Virus record (IMG/VR): IMGVR_UViG_3300022413_000039
Coordinates: 1-23,831 of that record
Strand: one strand, 5' to 3'
Source: a virus
DNA: 23,831 bases
A program made the position numbers and the translations under genes. Below, one piece after another: positions 21,307 to 23,831 of the stretch; position 1 is the first letter of the stretch; every line of letters starts with the position of its first letter. The notes beneath the pieces were generated by a model. That model ran no database searches. It was given only the letters and a program-made list of their open reading frames with translations, and had not been told where the DNA came from.

Positions 21307-22767
21307 CTAGTTTAGTGCTGCGCCGTTCAGGGGACCTTCCTCCTCGAGCTGATCGTCCTCATCCTCTTCTGGTTCGGGCTCTTCCGAGTTGACGGGGACT
21401 CCGGTCGGGCCGACGGCGACGAACCGATTTTGAACGTAGCTGACATCCCAGCCGGGAAATTCGGAGAAGCCGAGACCGAGACGAGCATTCACGTCCTTGA
21501 ATGGGACGCCCATCCGCCAAGCGCGCTCCCCGAGGTCGATCTTCTGTCTGAAGAGTGGTGTGAGGGCCTCGACCCGAGTCAGGTCGTATTGGAGCCGGAT
21601 ATCCTCGCCGAAGTCGGGGGCGAGGTCGAGGTTCCACCGGTCCCGGATGTCGGTCAGCAGCGGGATGACCGTGTCGAGCCAGAAGATCAGTCGTGCGGTC
21701 TCGATGTTGGCCAGCGTCGCCTGGTCGTAAATTCCGACCATGGGCGGCGGGACACCGAAGGCGGCGCAGATCTCCTCGCGGGAGAACTGGCGTCCCTTGA
21801 TGTAGTCCATATCGACCGGGGACAGGGACATCTGCTGCCAGGTGGCGTCGTTGCCGAGCACCCAGGGTATCCAGGCGTTCTCGGCACCTTGGTACTGGTC
21901 CTGGATCATGTCCACGGCCTGGTCGAACTGGGACTGGGACATCGGGAATTTGTAGGTGAACACGCCGGAGGCGACAGCTCTGTTCTCGAGGCTGTGCTTC
22001 GCCCAGTTAGACGACTCCCGGTCGGTGTCGACGGCTCGCCCACCGGGCTCGAGGTTGGCCATCCCCCAGTAGGGGTTCATCGGGTCAGTGAACTTCTGGT
22101 GCACGACGTTGAACGCCCGGATCCGCTTCTTGACGCCGTCGACGTTCCATTCGTAGTCGCGAACGATGCTCCGACCCTTGGTTGGAACGGGCTTGATGAC
22201 GTCTGGGTTGATGATCCAGAGCTGCTGGGCTGGCTGCCTGACGCCCCCGAACGGACGCGGCCTTATCTTGGTCTGTATGCAGTTGCCCGCCAGGTGCAGG
22301 TGCAGGCTCAGCAGCTCCATGTAGTCCTGGCGCGACATTGTGGGATTGGGCTTCCGGATGAGCTCCTTGAGCGGGTGCTTGCCGGTGATGGGGTTGAAAT
22401 CTTCGTCGGGATCACCGGTGCCGACCATCCAGGGGACGGAGGCGACTGCTTTGGCGATCCGGTAGTTGCAGGCGAACACCCAGGTGTTGGCACGGTATCC
22501 GTGGGTCACAGCGTTGCGCGTCGTCCAGTGGGTGAACGTCGGCTCGTTGGCCTGGCTGCGCGGGAGAGTGTCGGCGATGGTGATTGACTTGAGCTTGGAG
22601 GCCACAGACGCGGGTACGTGCTTCGCCCAGTCGTCGAGCGAACCCACGCTGATGGGTCCCGAGGTCGGCGCCTGCCTCACCTCGTGGACGGTCTTGGTTG
22701 TCGGCTTGGCGCGACGGACGGTGACCGCGGCGTCGGTTTGAGCGGTAATCTCCTGCAACCAGTTCAT
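21307..22767 (-). CDS. Portal protein, HK97 family
   Basis: 486 residues if started at the ATG of the ATGA overlap with the terminase stop, which has GGAG six bases upstream; a longer 490-residue start four codons earlier has a poorer site. The typical portal order is visible: WVFACNYRIAKAVASVPW, MSRQDYMELLSLHLHLAGN, an AQQLWIINPDVIKPV block, then the diagnostic ICAAFGVPPPMVGIYDQ with TLANIETARLIFWLDT near residues 333-365. The C-terminus is a long acidic tail (EEPEPEEDEDDQLEEE). The portal makes the dodecameric DNA gate. It is followed by a small noncoding gap, then protease. Confidence 0.93.
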   Translation of the reverse strand: MNWLQEITAQTDAAVTVRRAKPTTKTVHEVRQAPTSGPISVGSLDDWAKHVPASVASKLKSITIADTLPRSQANEPTFTHWTTRNAVTHGYRANTWVFACNYRIAKAVASVPWMVGTGDPDEDFNPITGKHPLKELIRKPNPTMSRQDYMELLSLHLHLAGNCIQTKIRPRPFGGVRQPAQQLWIINPDVIKPVPTKGRSIVRDYEWNVDGVKKRIRAFNVVHQKFTDPMNPYWGMANLEPGGRAVDTDRESSNWAKHSLENRAVASGVFTYKFPMSQSQFDQAVDMIQDQYQGAENAWIPWVLGNDATWQQMSLSPVDMDYIKGRQFSREEICAAFGVPPPMVGIYDQATLANIETARLIFWLDTVIPLLTDIRDRWNLDLAPDFGEDIRLQYDLTRVEALTPLFRQKIDLGERAWRMGVPFKDVNARLGLGFSEFPGWDVSYVQNRFVAVGPTGVPVNSEEPEPEEDEDDQLEEEGPLNGAALN

Positions 22768-23831
22768 GCTCGTCTCCATGTGGCCTTAGTCGTTGTCCCG
22801 GTCGCGGGGGGCGTCTGGACCTTGTTCCGCTGCGGTTTCTTCGCGCGCGCGATCATTAATATGTGCGGCTGGACATTGGCGAAGCACAGTACACAGGAAT
22901 CTGCGTGGTCTGGCGAGGCTATCCGCCGCTGACGACGCATCTTCTGTTTGCTCTCGACCCGGATACGGCGGTCTTCGGCGTACTCGAGGAGCGGCAGCGA
23001 CAGCTGGGAGATGGTGTCGTTGGCCCAGTCGGGTAGGCTGATCATCTCTGAGGCATCATAACTATTGATACCCTGAACGTGCTCGTAGGTCTTTTCGAAG
23101 CGCCGGCGCGCCGCCCACCACATCTCGGCCCTGGTGTTCTTGAACCGGTCGAAGGCCGGGCGGTCTGGATCGTCATCGTAGAACGTGCTCGAGGGCGAGC
23201 TCCCGGAGTCGATGCCGATGAACTGGATCTCGGAGAGCATCCCCATCTCCTCGAGCTCGTCCATCTCGGCCTGGATGGGTCCCGCTACCCCGCCACCTAC
23301 CCCGCCACGGTCGTAGTAGACGACCGAGGCCCCGTCCTCTCGGGCGAGGTCGCGAGCTCGGATGGCGCTCTGGTGAGTGTTTAGCCCGTGCCAGCTCTCG
23401 ATCCTCGTGAGTACCGGACCGATCCGGTGGGTGTAGACCGTCAGGTTCGTTCCCGAGTCTGCGACGTCGAGGCCGGCGACCGACTCCCCGATAGGCTCGA
23501 GGTCGATCTGTACGGCCGCGCGTACCCAGTCCTGTGGAATGACACACGCCTCACCGAGCGCGCTGTAGCTGCGATCGATTTCCTGGGCGACGACGAGAGG
23601 CGAGTACTTTCGGCACATCTCGTCGTACCATTCTTGATTCTTCCGGGGGTCGTCCTCCCACTTGAAGATGAAGACCTCGACGTTCCCGGAGAACCGGTCT
23701 CGGGCGAACTGGTTGCCCATGCCCTTGGGGGTCGATACCTTGACGACGACGTCTGAGTTGTTCGAGACCGCGGCGTCGACGCCTTCGTCTCGCGGGATCG
23801 ACGCGGCCTCATCTATAAAGTAGATACCTGA
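22764..23831 (-). CDS. terL: Terminase large subunit, C-terminal part (5' end outside window)
   Basis: The frame is open to the right edge and gives 355 residues, so the N-terminal part with Walker A is missing. The visible part starts at IYFIDEAA, the Walker B strand with catalytic Asp-Glu, and continues to STPKG, the coupling motif. The nuclease domain follows: VAGLDVAD (Asp about 122 of the partial protein), VVYYDRGG (Asp about 174) and SPDHADSCVLCFAN (Asp about 309/312), the three acidic positions of an RNase H-like fold. It packs DNA into the prohead and cuts it. The tail is basic (AKKPQRNK). It overlaps the portal start by ATGA. Confidence 0.93.
   Translation of the reverse strand, partial: SGIYFIDEAASIPRDEGVDAAVSNNSDVVVKVSTPKGMGNQFARDRFSGNVEVFIFKWEDDPRKNQEWYDEMCRKYSPLVVAQEIDRSYSALGEACVIPQDWVRAAVQIDLEPIGESVAGLDVADSGTNLTVYTHRIGPVLTRIESWHGLNTHQSAIRARDLAREDGASVVYYDRGGVGGGVAGPIQAEMDELEEMGMLSEIQFIGIDSGSSPSSTFYDDDPDRPAFDRFKNTRAEMWWAARRRFEKTYEHVQGINSYDASEMISLPDWANDTISQLSLPLLEYAEDRRIRVESKQKMRRQRRIASPDHADSCVLCFANVQPHILMIARAKKPQRNKVQTPPATGTTTKATWRRA

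Noticed and set aside
21430-22587. 385-residue frame on the plus strand over the portal gene
   Set aside because: It mirrors the portal gene on the opposite strand, is rich in Val, Asp and Gly as such mirrors are in GC-rich DNA, and has no recognisable motif.
1-23831. tRNA genes, CRISPR arrays, integrase, attachment sites
   Set aside because: I saw no cloverleaf, no regularly spaced repeats, and no recombinase motif in any frame.

Overview
This window is one late (virion) operon of a tailed dsDNA phage or prophage with a contractile tail. The base composition is GC-rich. Every gene I can support lies on the minus strand, so the module reads from the right end to the left end: terminase, head, neck, tail, baseplate, fibres. 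No tRNA, integrase, CRISPR array or bacterial housekeeping gene is visible. A lipobox protein near the left side suggests a diderm (Gram-negative) host, but the sequence does not name the host.

Layout in transcription order. Packaging and head (23831 to about 18220): the 3' part of a large terminase, an HK97-type portal, an HK97-type prohead protease with a long C-terminal extension, an HK97-fold major capsid protein with an extra beta-rich domain in the E-loop region, a small protein with a C2H2 zinc finger, and a 63-residue protein. Neck (18221 to 16470): head-tail adaptor, gp10-like protein, head-closure-like protein and neck/tail terminator. Tail (16457 to 12005): DUF3383-type sheath, DUF3277-type tube, a tail assembly chaperone with a -1 frameshift extension, and a short tape measure. 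Baseplate (12005 to 6714): Dit-like protein, Pam3 gp18-like plug, hub, Gp138-type spike, a beta-domain protein, gp25-like wedge, baseplate J and DUF2612/tail-I protein. This resembles the compact baseplate of the cyanophage Pam3. Fibres and appendages (6705 to 1): a beta-propeller fibre, a fibre with repeated beta units, a lectin-like protein, a small membrane protein plus a lipoprotein, an 88-residue protein, a free-standing HNH endonuclease, a protein with two tandem copies of one domain, two small appendage-type proteins, and a LamG-like protein that runs off the left edge.

Genes are packed with 4-base ATGA/GTGA or 1-base TGATG overlaps, so strong translational coupling is expected. The largest gap is 87 bases, between portal and protease, and it holds a plausible sigma-70-like promoter. 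No stretch over 300 bases lacks a gene. The observations most worth a second look are the tail-chaperone frameshift, the capsid E-loop insertion, the zinc-finger protein behind the capsid gene, the excess of GAGCTC (about 54 copies, none in the leftmost 2.86 kb), and the displaced start of the duplicated-domain gene next to the HNH gene. I did not find a clearly new enzymatic or defence system here.
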